From a virus: a stretch of 46,204 nucleotides of DNA. Positions 37,657 to 45,442 of this stretch are shown here, in pieces. Each line of letters opens with the position of its first letter. Within the stretch, counting starts at the first letter, position 1. The translations under genes and the position numbers were made by a program. The stretch spans positions 1 through 46,204 of IMG/VR virus record IMGVR_UViG_3300035179_000018, one strand, 5' to 3'. The notes under the pieces were generated by a model. The model was given only the letters and a program-made list of their open reading frames with translations, made no database searches and had not been told where the DNA came from.

Positions 37657-38908
37657 AGTTGCGAAGGCGGGAGGGGTGGCCTATTACGGGAGCGCGGGCG
37701 CAAGCAAGGCAATAATTCCTATTGATGCACACGATCTTGATAAGTGTCTGGGCGTTGTAAATGATGGGATTCGCCTTTTCATGTCCTCTGCTCCACCACA
37801 AGGTTGGCGGTGGCAACGCAGACTGGCTGAAGTGACATTTGCTACAGTGCAGGTAGAGGGTACTGTAGACTCTGGTTCTACTACTACACTTGTAGATTTG
37901 ACTCTACACACTACATATACTGCCAATACGGATTTGGTTGGTTATTATGTGTATGACCTCACAAAGGGAATCTACGGGATTGTTACAAGTTATGTAACTG
38001 CAACTGGTACGGTCACACTGTCTGCCGGGTGGAAGACTTATGAGGATAGAACAACTGCATTATATCCTGTGATAGGAGACAGTTTTCAAATCACCAACTT
38101 GAAAACAGTCAAAGGTGATAAAACAAGATATTTTCTGCCGGACGATTTTAATGGAGCCGTGATAGGTGCAATCACATACGCACACGATAGTAACAGAGGT
38201 CATATTATAAGTTGGTGTAGTGAAGAAATAATCCGTGAAAATGAGGAAGTTTCGGTCAGTACAGGTTATCCGATGTATGCCGCTGTGCGACCTTCACCTG
38301 TGCGAAGAAAATGGGAACTGGTGGTTGATCCAAGTCCAACAAGTGGAGATACGGTTGTCTTCCCATACTTTGTAGGATTCAATAGGTTTCAGGCGCTCAC
38401 AGGTACGGCTACGGCTAATTGTGGTGCTACGGCACTTGTTGATAGTGGTCTGGCAACACAATCATATCCTGATGATTATTTTATTGGTTGGACGGCGGAG
38501 ATTGTCAGTGGTACAGGTGTTGGTAGTTACGCTGTAATAACAGATTATACTGCCAGCACTGGTACATTTGCAGTGGCCAAATGGTTGGCAGTGGACGGAT
38601 CGTCAACAGGTGTATCTCCTGCGACCAGTAGTATCTATTACCTCTATGATGGATATACTCATCCTGCTGGGATTGCCTTTGATCAAGCGGTACTCAGTGC
38701 TTGCCTGGCAGTTGCAGAGCAAGAGTTCGAGGACTTACAACTCGGTTATGTTGAGAGATTTTATAAAGTAGATTTACCTCTTGCATATCAACTGGATGCA
38801 AGAAGTGCGCCTCGTAAACTAGGTGTTGTAAAACCGGATGGCGGTGTTCGCCGTCTGGCTACGTGGAATGATGTCGGTTACTTAACTGAACATACAAAAT
38901 CATATTAA
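37610..38908 (+). CDS. tail/neck protein, possible head-tail connector
   Basis: ATG at 37610 follows GGAGG. The 432-residue protein starts with a helical region (LSLYDLLLKVAKAGG, LDKCLGVVNDGIRLFMSS), then has long Thr/Val/Gly-rich beta stretches (TYTANTDLVGYYVYDLTKGI, GSYAVITDYTASTGTFAVAK) and a C-terminal helical end (AVAEQEFEDLQLGYVERFYK). The helical start resembles phage neck adaptor proteins fused to beta-rich domains. Position after the head genes supports a neck or tail tube role. The exact assignment is open. Confidence 0.5.
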   Translation: MSEPTGKLSLYDLLLKVAKAGGVAYYGSAGASKAIIPIDAHDLDKCLGVVNDGIRLFMSSAPPQGWRWQRRLAEVTFATVQVEGTVDSGSTTTLVDLTLHTTYTANTDLVGYYVYDLTKGIYGIVTSYVTATGTVTLSAGWKTYEDRTTALYPVIGDSFQITNLKTVKGDKTRYFLPDDFNGAVIGAITYAHDSNRGHIISWCSEEIIRENEEVSVSTGYPMYAAVRPSPVRRKWELVVDPSPTSGDTVVFPYFVGFNRFQALTGTATANCGATALVDSGLATQSYPDDYFIGWTAEIVSGTGVGSYAVITDYTASTGTFAVAKWLAVDGSSTGVSPATSSIYYLYDGYTHPAGIAFDQAVLSACLAVAEQEFEDLQLGYVERFYKVDLPLAYQLDARSAPRKLGVVKPDGGVRRLATWNDVGYLTEHTKSY

Positions 38909-38941
38909 CGGGGAAAACCTGTCCCCCAAAAGGAGAAGGAA

Positions 38942-39784
38942 ATGAGTAGATATAATGTGAACTATCAACTTGCAAACGCAATCAATCACGAGAGTTTGAT
39001 TGCTGGCACAGCGGCTGGTGTTGGGCCGTCTCCGGCAATATGGGCAAGTTGTCCGTATTTGCCGATGATGTTTGACCCATCCAAAGGGTTTGTTTACTTC
39101 AATGATTTTTTGAACGCTGCTGTTACTACTACTGCTGATGCGGCAGTCTATGATGGTTTGGTTCATACTGAACGAACACAGGGAAGTATATCAAATGCTC
39201 CTACTATACCTGGAGGCATTGTTGTATTAGATGCTGGTGCGACTACGGCGGACACGGGCATAACAGCACAGTTGCTTGGTTGTCAATGTGAGCCTGCAAG
39301 TGGCACAACTATCTATATGGAATGGCGATGTATGATAAATGTCGGTGGTGGTCAGATGTTTATGGGCCTGTGCAATGATGACACAACCGCCATTGTTAGT
39401 TCCAGTGATGCTATTGTTACTACCAAAGACCTGGTAGGTTTCTATCGAGACACTGGTACAGGTGACACTGATTGGACAGTTGGTGTCTGTGATGGTAGTT
39501 CAAGTGATGAAAAAGATGATGCAGTATCAGGGGCCTCTGAATCGGCATACGAAAAGTTTGGTATAGTTCTTAGGGGTATTGGTGCTGTTGCTGGTTCTAC
39601 TGCTGAGTTTTATCACAACGGTGTGTTAAAGTACGTTCTTGGTGATACGGCTGATTTGCCGTTACTTCTGATGTGTCCGGTATTTCAAGCGGACGGAGAC
39701 GGCACTGACAGACCATATATTTATTTGGATTGGCTTCGGGTTGCTGTGTCTCATGTTAATGGCAAGTGTCGTGAAGGTGCATAA
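38942..39784 (+). CDS. virion protein with concanavalin/LamG-like fold
   Basis: The 280-residue protein has a strong RBS (AAAGGAGAAGG). Gly/Thr/Asp-rich beta-strands (KGFVYFNDFLNAA, VVLDAGATTADTG, YMEWRCMINVGGGQMFMGLC, FYHNGVLKYVLG, RPYIYLDWLRVAV) fit a jelly-roll sugar-binding domain of the LamG/concanavalin type, as in many phage capsid or tail surface proteins. It lacks a catalytic motif. Its role is probably surface attachment or decoration. Confidence 0.6.
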   Translation: MSRYNVNYQLANAINHESLIAGTAAGVGPSPAIWASCPYLPMMFDPSKGFVYFNDFLNAAVTTTADAAVYDGLVHTERTQGSISNAPTIPGGIVVLDAGATTADTGITAQLLGCQCEPASGTTIYMEWRCMINVGGGQMFMGLCNDDTTAIVSSSDAIVTTKDLVGFYRDTGTGDTDWTVGVCDGSSSDEKDDAVSGASESAYEKFGIVLRGIGAVAGSTAEFYHNGVLKYVLGDTADLPLLLMCPVFQADGDGTDRPYIYLDWLRVAVSHVNGKCREGA

Positions 39785-39803
39785 TTTTATACCCTGGGGC
39801 TTA

Positions 39804-39857
39804 GGGAGCGCGTCGGAGTCGGCTTCGCAAGATGTCCCACCGGTGCTCCCTTCTTTT
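39804..39857 (+). terminator. candidate intrinsic terminator
   Basis: GGGAGC (39804-39809) pairs with GCTCCC (39845-39850); a smaller GC-rich structure fills the loop, and TTCTTTT follows. It lies after the 280-residue gene and just before a 48-residue gene. The loop is long for a strong terminator. Confidence 0.35.
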
Positions 39858-39866
39858 GGAGATTAT

Positions 39867-40013
39867 ATGGAATCAGGTATTATTCATCATGTTGGAGAAG
39901 AAATAATACCTGATGTTTCAGATGTTGTGGTTAGTGTTCCATCAAAAGACAAGTGCAAAATTGTTAATATCTATGTTGATCCAAATACAAAAAAAAACAA
40001 TTGTACAATATGA
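39867..40013 (+). CDS. small protein (48 aa) with a poly-A frameshift at its end
   Basis: ATG at 39867 follows TGGAG. The product is MESGIIHHVGEEIIPDVSDV, then VSVPSKDKCKIVNIYVDPNT and KKNNCTI. A run of nine A (39989-39997) lies near the end. Dropping one A makes the C-terminus KKTIVQYDDNK and moves the stop to about 40026, a sequence that fits the usual ending of such short phage proteins (IYVDPxTxK-x-VVQYDD). So either a homopolymer error or slippage occurs here. Confidence 0.5.
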   Translation: MESGIIHHVGEEIIPDVSDVVVSVPSKDKCKIVNIYVDPNTKKNNCTI

Positions 40014-40077
40014 TGACAATAAATAAATCACCATAATTATTATAAAATATACCGTATCAATATAGAAGGAGGGAAAT

Positions 40078-40518
40078 ATGGCAATTCAAAGTATACTTTT
40101 AGACCCAAATGCTCAGTATTTGAGCGATGATGCAGTTGTTGCAAAAGTTAATGCTGCTTCAGACAATATCACCCGTGCCGGTTCAGTAGATGCGGCTGCA
40201 AGACCCATAGCCGCTGGTGAAGTAACGGCTACTGAACTTGGTGCTGGTGCAGTAACTGAAGCCAAAATCGGGGCCGGTGCAGTAACTGAAGCCAAAGTAG
40301 GTGCTGGTGCAGTAACTGAAGCCAAAATCGGGGCCGGTGCTATTAGTGCGGCCAAAGTTGCTACTGGAGTTGCAAAGACTAATTTGGATGCGATGGCTGA
40401 TACGGCGAGAGGTTACATTAAAACCAGTCCGGCAGTCGGACAATTCAGGGTTATTGCTCTTGAGCGAGATGCTGATGGTAAAATTAAGACAGAATATGAT
40501 GATGTAGCAATAGAGTAA
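40078..40518 (+). CDS. tail fibre/appendage protein with a 10-residue repeat
   Basis: ATG at 40078 has GGAGGG upstream. The 146-residue protein has an Asp/Ala-rich N-terminus, then a repeated unit (GAGAVTEAKIGAGAVTEAKV) at about residues 54-90, a pattern known from trimeric fibre or collar proteins of tailed phages, followed by a short beta/acidic C-terminus (ALERDADGKIKTEYDDVAI). The repeat is also visible as 30-bp DNA repeats (40239-40340). Confidence 0.62.
   Translation: MAIQSILLDPNAQYLSDDAVVAKVNAASDNITRAGSVDAAARPIAAGEVTATELGAGAVTEAKIGAGAVTEAKVGAGAVTEAKIGAGAISAAKVATGVAKTNLDAMADTARGYIKTSPAVGQFRVIALERDADGKIKTEYDDVAIE
40239..40340 (+). repeat. 30-bp in-frame tandem repeat in the appendage gene
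   Basis: AGTAACTGAAGCCAAA recurs at 40251, 40281 and 40311, exactly 30 bases apart, with alternating GCTGGT and GCCGGT flanks. It encodes the 10-residue protein repeat. Copy number probably varies by recombination. Confidence 0.85.
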
Positions 40519-40520
40519 TT

Positions 40521-41255
40521 ATGACAGTTCAAAGTGAACAAATAGCACACAAAGATTTGGTGGGTGGTGGACAAATTACCTTGCACAGTCATGCAGGTGG
40601 TGGTGCTCCACCCAATTGGTACGGTGTATTTTATAGTAATTATGGTGATTGTGATCCTGCAAAAAGTCTTCTATTACAGAATATGAATGGGTCCGCAGTT
40701 ACGTTGGCTGTTGCAAGACCTACTCCTACTGAGATAGGTACATCAGTTGCTCGATGTGTTCAATTTACTCCACCGGCCAATATGACTTTGCTTAGAGTTA
40801 AGATGTTTGGTATTGGCACAACTACTGGTAAATATAGTATAGCCATATATCCAGTGGGTCAAGGTTCAGCAAGATTGTGGTTTGCTGATATGTGTAATAC
40901 AGTAGTGAATACTTGGATGATTTATTTAGGATATACACCTTCAGTTGATTTGATTGCTGGAACTAAGTATTGGTTTTGTATAACAGCAACGGGTACAGGA
41001 ACTACGGCAGGATTCAGGTCTTTGATTGCTCCTTCTGGAACTAATTTTTGGGGTAATAACTCTGCATCTGAACCCTGGCTTGGAAGAAGTTTAAGTTTTC
41101 CAGTATTTGCTCAATTTACTTCTCCATCGAGTGGTCAATTTTTTGATTTACCAACTTTACCGGCAATAACGGCAGCAACCTATGCCGGTATAACAGCCTT
41201 TACTGGTGGAACAACTGGTAGTGTGCCATTTGCATTTTTGGATAGTGCAATATAG
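40521..41255 (+). CDS. virion appendage protein, jelly-roll-like
   Basis: A 244-residue protein starting 2 bases after the repeat gene. It is beta-rich (RCVQFTPPANMTLLRVKMFG, KYSIAIYPVGQGSARLWFAD, AGTKYWFCITATGTGTTAGF) with the usual carbohydrate-binding 'choice-of-anchor' look. The N-terminus (QITLHSHAGGG) resembles the attachment end of fibre or head-fibre proteins. No catalytic motif. Likely a receptor-binding accessory. Confidence 0.55.
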   Translation: MTVQSEQIAHKDLVGGGQITLHSHAGGGAPPNWYGVFYSNYGDCDPAKSLLLQNMNGSAVTLAVARPTPTEIGTSVARCVQFTPPANMTLLRVKMFGIGTTTGKYSIAIYPVGQGSARLWFADMCNTVVNTWMIYLGYTPSVDLIAGTKYWFCITATGTGTTAGFRSLIAPSGTNFWGNNSASEPWLGRSLSFPVFAQFTSPSSGQFFDLPTLPAITAATYAGITAFTGGTTGSVPFAFLDSAI

Positions 41256-41263
41256 GAGATAAG

Positions 41264-41485
41264 ATGGCTGAGTTTCTATTCCCTTTTCAGGGATTAAATA
41301 GGGGGTTGCCTGCAAGCAAACAACCCCAGAATACGGCCTATGACTTGAAGAATGTGCGCCCATATAAGGATGGGCGTGTGCGTGGTGGGCAGAGACCTGC
41401 TCTGGACAAGTGGGGTGCAGGAACGCAAATTGGGGCCAGTGAACAACCGATAGTTGCAATGTGTGTCGTGTCATCGGTGAAGTAA
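41264..41485 (+). CDS. N-terminal fragment of the tail propeller (stabilisation) protein
   Basis: The 73-residue product begins MAEFLFPFQGLNRGLPASKQ, continues LKNVRPYKDGRVRGGQRPAL and ends QPIVAMCVVSSVK. This is the N-terminal signature (FPF-x-GLNRG...NVRP...RGGQRP) of the phage tail beta-propeller protein, which usually runs on for about 500 more residues. Here it stops and two inserted genes separate it from the rest of the protein (43015-44622). It may still fold and assemble as a separate subunit. Confidence 0.7.
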   Translation: MAEFLFPFQGLNRGLPASKQPQNTAYDLKNVRPYKDGRVRGGQRPALDKWGAGTQIGASEQPIVAMCVVSSVK

Positions 41486-41486
41486 T

Positions 41487-42383
41487 ATGCCCAAACAATT
41501 ATCTTATGAAAGTTATTCTACCAGTAAAGATTTTGATGCACCACCTCCAACTGGTACAAGAAGATTTTATCAATCTTTTTTACCTACAGTTCCTTTTACA
41601 ATATCTTCGGCTGGCATATATGTTGGAGTAAAAACTACAAATGATTATGTTTACTATAATCTTTACCTGGCAGATGCGGATGGCAAACCAACTGGAGATG
41701 CACTTTTAACAGTAAGTGATATTTGGTGCAGTGCAACAGGGTGGGCATTTGGTGATGTCGATATGGCGAGTCCGCCAACTTTATATCCAGGGACATCATA
41801 CTGTTTAATGATGTATTGGGGACAAGGAAAATTAAGTCTTGGGTTTGATACTGGATATACAGATGGCAAGGCGTGGTTATACGATGGAAGTACGTGGGTA
41901 GACCAATCAGGAGATTTTGCATTTCAATTATGGGGAACTGCCGCAGCACCAGCAAAGGCAACAAGTCCAATACCATTAGATAATGCCACAGATGTGACAT
42001 TGGACCAGGCTACGATAGGTTGGTCAGATGGTGGTGGAGCAACTTCTTATAATGTATATTATGGAGTAAATGAGGCCGGATTAACTTTGGTTTCTGATGG
42101 ACAAATAGAAACATCTTTTACAGTTTCAGATATAACCAACGGCTCACCTTTTGATTATGCAGTTACTCGTTACTGGCGTATAGATTCAATTAACAGTGCT
42201 GGAACTACGACTGGTGATACTTGGAGTTTTACTACAATTACTTATGATCCTCCCAAACCAACAGGTGCTACAACTTGGAATGTAGACCATTGGGATGGAA
42301 CACTGACTGGAGAGAACACCATAGCAACAATCAAAAAACTTGTTATTGCTTCTGATGATATGATTTGGTATGAGAACGTATGA
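41487..42383 (+). CDS. inserted tail module 1: jelly-roll, FN3 and a copy of the propeller edge motif
   Basis: The 298-residue protein starts one base after the N-terminal fragment. Residues about 1-145 are a lectin-like jelly roll (RFYQSFLPTVPFTISSAGIY, SYCLMMYWGQGKLSLGFDTG), 148-245 a fibronectin type III domain (TSYNVYYGV ... YWRIDSINSAGTTTGDTWSF) and the end reads TGENTIATIKKLVIASDDMI then WYENV. That end motif recurs at the end of the next gene and near the start of the propeller gene. An ATGA overlap couples it to the next gene. Likely carbohydrate-binding on the tail. Confidence 0.6.
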   Translation: MPKQLSYESYSTSKDFDAPPPTGTRRFYQSFLPTVPFTISSAGIYVGVKTTNDYVYYNLYLADADGKPTGDALLTVSDIWCSATGWAFGDVDMASPPTLYPGTSYCLMMYWGQGKLSLGFDTGYTDGKAWLYDGSTWVDQSGDFAFQLWGTAAAPAKATSPIPLDNATDVTLDQATIGWSDGGGATSYNVYYGVNEAGLTLVSDGQIETSFTVSDITNGSPFDYAVTRYWRIDSINSAGTTTGDTWSFTTITYDPPKPTGATTWNVDHWDGTLTGENTIATIKKLVIASDDMIWYENV

Positions 42384-43018
42384 CCACAACTCGATATGAA
42401 TATTATAATACTGGTGATGGTAGTAATTACGGGACTGCCGATGATACAGATTATGGTGGTATGGGGCAAACATTTATACCACAAAAACGCCAAACAGTTG
42501 AATATACATCCTTGAAACTTAAAAAAAGTGTTGGTGCAACTGGAAGTTGTTATTTTCAGATAAAAAAGGCATACAACCATTTGCCAAAAGGTAGCGTGAT
42601 TGCTACCAGTAATGTGATAGATGTTTCTTCACTCGATCTTGCTCCTGGTTCTTGGAAAACAGTAACATTTGCTTCTCAACCAACTCTTGAAAAATTTCAG
42701 GAGTATGCACTTATTACAACTAATCCTTTGGGGGCGATTAATGTTGGTTGGCGATACAAGAGTAATGGTGGATATAGTAACGGATGTATGATTTACAGTG
42801 ATACAGATCATCCAACTTGGACGGTTAGAACTGTGGGTGGCGACCTTATGTTTGAGGAGTGGGGTTCGCCCGCGCACAGTCCTCCTGGCCCTTCAAAGAT
42901 TATGACTTGGAATGAGGAAACTGAAGAGTGGGAAGAAACAATAACTGGCGAAAACAATATAATTACTCTCAAAAAACTTGTTGCAGCAGCAAATTCAAAA
43001 ATCTGGTATGAACAATGA
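42380..43018 (+). CDS. inserted tail module 2: jelly-roll and a copy of the propeller edge motif
   Basis: A 212-residue protein with a jelly-roll-like domain at 1-150 (GGMGQTFIPQKRQTVEYTSL, GSCYFQIKKAYNHLPKGS, YALITTNPLGAINVGWRYKS) and the end TGENNIITLKKLVAAANSKI then WYEQ, nearly the same as module 1. Both modules also share PPxP-x-KI/GATTWN...W-x3-TGEN before the motif. ATGA overlaps link it on both sides, so it is translated in step with its neighbours. Probably a tail-surface sugar-binding subunit. Confidence 0.6.
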   Translation: MTTTRYEYYNTGDGSNYGTADDTDYGGMGQTFIPQKRQTVEYTSLKLKKSVGATGSCYFQIKKAYNHLPKGSVIATSNVIDVSSLDLAPGSWKTVTFASQPTLEKFQEYALITTNPLGAINVGWRYKSNGGYSNGCMIYSDTDHPTWTVRTVGGDLMFEEWGSPAHSPPGPSKIMTWNEETEEWEETITGENNIITLKKLVAAANSKIWYEQ

Positions 43019-44622
43019 CAGTGACATTGACAGATAAGATTAGTTACAAAAAACTTATTGTCTGTGGCAATAATGAGGTATGGTGTGAGATGACAGCAGG
43101 AACAATGACCGAACTGACAACCACTGGTTATACAATTGATACCTCGGATCAATTGATGATGTTTGAAGGTTATCAGAAAGCGTTCGTGGTTAATGGTTCT
43201 ATATTGGGGGTTGCGGATCTTGTTAATACAGAAATCTATGATGACACTGGATTTACAAATAAACCAACAAGAGGAGCAATCGTTTATCAAAATGGTACGA
43301 GTCCTGCCACGATACTTGTAGATTATATTAACGGTACAGATAAGGTATTATATGGTTATGTAATGTCTGGTACAGTTCAGGCAACTACTCCAATAACAAG
43401 TGCAGTTAGCGGTGGCGGAAATGTTATATTTCCATCTCCCACTACTATAACTGCTTCGCCTAATTGGTATGCCTGGACACCTTATGATAATGATACAACT
43501 ACTTATGGCAGTATGCCCTCAAAAGCATATCTTGGTTGTTTGTATCGTGGTAGGACAGTTCTTGCTGGCAATCCTAATTATCCACAACAATGGTATATGT
43601 CAAGGCAGGCAAATCCCTGGGATTGGAATACAAGTGTATCTATTTCGGATGCCCAACGCCCGATAACAGGCAGTTTGGGAAACGCCGGAGAAAGTGGAGA
43701 TATTATACGTGCATTGATTCCATATAAAGATGATTATTTGATTCTTGGTTGTAGCACGAGTATATCTATTATGACTGGTGATCCTGCAATGATGGGACCA
43801 ATTGATGTACTTGATTTGACTACTGGCATATTCGGGGCAAAAAGTTGGTGTTTGGGACCGCCAGGAAAAGAAGGTGGTGCGGCCAGACTATATTTCTGGG
43901 GAACAAACGGTATTTATGTTACAGAAATTCCTGGACATCCGGTTTGTATATCTGCTTTGAGTTTACCTGATATAGTAAAGGATGAAGCACCTGATCCTTC
44001 AACATACAGAATTAGTATGGCCTTCGGTGTGCGCAAACAGGGAATACTTATTTGTATTACCAAACTCGCAGATGGAAGTAATTCAAATTATTGGTATGAC
44101 CTGCGAACAGAAGGATTTTTTCCAGAACAGTATCCTGATGAATGTGGAGCATATTCTTTGCTTAATTATCCGGCGAATAGTCCTACTTATGCTGGTTTGT
44201 TGGTGGGATGTAAAGATGGATATATCAGGGTATTTGATGAGGCAGGTAAGAATGATGATAAAGGTGCAACAGATGAGGCAATTGATAGTTATGTAGTATT
44301 TGGTCCTATTCAAATTGCAGAAGATAACAAAGAGGGCAAAATTGGTAATCTTACTATAATTACAGGTGGCGGGGCTGCAAGTGGAACACACACTGATTCC
44401 AATGATATTGCCTATGAGATATTTACTGCTGATACGGCAGAGGAAGTAATGGAAAAATTGGATGCCAACACTGCACCAAGAATAACTGGAACTGCCACCA
44501 ATTCAGGAAAAGGAATTAAGAAAGATACACGTAAAGTCAGAGGGACTTATGGTGCGATCCGTTTAGGTAATAATACGGCATCAGAAACATGGTCGTTTGA
44601 AAAATTGTTGGTAGGGAAATAA
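43015..44622 (+). CDS. tail beta-propeller (stabilisation-type) protein, main part
   Basis: The 535-residue protein starts in an ATGA overlap and begins with SYKKLIVCGNNEVWCEMTAG, a propeller edge strand. The core has the typical order: SRQANPWDWNTSVSISDAQR, PITGSLGNAGESGDIIRALI, PYKDDYLILGCSTSISIMTG, DPAMMGP, SWCLGPPGKEG and LYFWGTNGIYVTEI. This matches the tail protein of podoviruses that closes the portal exit and holds the DNA in. Its normal N-terminus is encoded apart at 41264-41485. C-terminal residues form a beta-rich extension. Confidence 0.72.
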   Translation: MTVTLTDKISYKKLIVCGNNEVWCEMTAGTMTELTTTGYTIDTSDQLMMFEGYQKAFVVNGSILGVADLVNTEIYDDTGFTNKPTRGAIVYQNGTSPATILVDYINGTDKVLYGYVMSGTVQATTPITSAVSGGGNVIFPSPTTITASPNWYAWTPYDNDTTTYGSMPSKAYLGCLYRGRTVLAGNPNYPQQWYMSRQANPWDWNTSVSISDAQRPITGSLGNAGESGDIIRALIPYKDDYLILGCSTSISIMTGDPAMMGPIDVLDLTTGIFGAKSWCLGPPGKEGGAARLYFWGTNGIYVTEIPGHPVCISALSLPDIVKDEAPDPSTYRISMAFGVRKQGILICITKLADGSNSNYWYDLRTEGFFPEQYPDECGAYSLLNYPANSPTYAGLLVGCKDGYIRVFDEAGKNDDKGATDEAIDSYVVFGPIQIAEDNKEGKIGNLTIITGGGAASGTHTDSNDIAYEIFTADTAEEVMEKLDANTAPRITGTATNSGKGIKKDTRKVRGTYGAIRLGNNTASETWSFEKLLVGK

Positions 44623-44623
44623 T

Positions 44624-45436
44624 ATGGCAATCAATGCATTAGGTGGTTATACTACTACTACATATCAATATAATCCTGGACTCGATCCTGCATATAAACA
44701 AATGCAGGCGGTGGCGGGTCAATATGCGCCTGGTGGCAAGATTGAAAAAGCTATGACAAAAGCGCAGGAAAGTGCGCTTCAACAGGGTAAACGTAAAAGT
44801 ATATCCAATATGGCTCAACAGTTAGTGAGTGCTGGTTTGGCAAATACGACTAATCTGCCTTCTGCCGAATTGGGTTATGAAGCAGAAGTGATGGCTCCGG
44901 CAAGGACACAATTATCAGCGCAATTGGCCCAACAGTATGCAAATATGTTGATGCAAATGGCACAATATACTGGACAAAGAGAGACAGGAGCTGAGCAAAT
45001 GCAATATGAGGCAGCGCAATCGGCATTACAACGTGCTGCACAATATGGCGGCGGAGGCGGTGGTGGAACTCCTTTTATGGGTAGTGCCGCTGGAGGCGGT
45101 GGTGGTGGTGGATATGGTGGTTCTTTGACTGGTGGGTTAAATTATCCTGGTGGTGGTGAAACTACTACTGGTGGTGAAACTACTGGTGGTGGAGTATCTA
45201 CAAGTCAAACAGGTTTCGGTGCAAAAATAGGTGATACAGTAGAAACTTCACAAGGAACCTTGAGGTGGAATGGTTCTTCATGGGTGGCAACAGGAAAGAT
45301 TGAATCTGCGTTACGTTATGCTCCTGGATATGGATATGGTGTTGGTGTTGCTCCAGTTCCAACATATAGTTTATTAGGTGAACAAGGTGGCGGTGGTGGT
45401 ACTTTCAAAGGCGCTGGTTATACAGGAACTTGGTGA
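44624..45436 (+). CDS. virion protein with Gly-rich linker
   Basis: The 270-residue protein has a helical N-terminal half (AYKQMQAVAGQYAP, AQESALQQGKRKSISNMAQQ, QLAQQYANMLMQMAQYTGQR), a Gly-rich stretch at about 140-190 (GGGGGGGTPFMGSAAGGGGG), and a short beta-rich end (GDTVETSQGTLRWNGSSWVA). It lies between the tail propeller and the fibre gene. Similar Ala/Gln-helical plus Gly-rich proteins are internal or tail-tip proteins; no specific family is recognised. Confidence 0.58.
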   Translation: MAINALGGYTTTTYQYNPGLDPAYKQMQAVAGQYAPGGKIEKAMTKAQESALQQGKRKSISNMAQQLVSAGLANTTNLPSAELGYEAEVMAPARTQLSAQLAQQYANMLMQMAQYTGQRETGAEQMQYEAAQSALQRAAQYGGGGGGGTPFMGSAAGGGGGGGYGGSLTGGLNYPGGGETTTGGETTGGGVSTSQTGFGAKIGDTVETSQGTLRWNGSSWVATGKIESALRYAPGYGYGVGVAPVPTYSLLGEQGGGGGTFKGAGYTGTW

Positions 45437-45442
45437 GATTAA

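Noticed and set aside
40113-40443. Antisense frames with Pro/Ala or Ser/Thr repeats opposite the appendage gene
   Set aside because: They are shadows of the 30-bp repeat on the coding strand and have no RBS.
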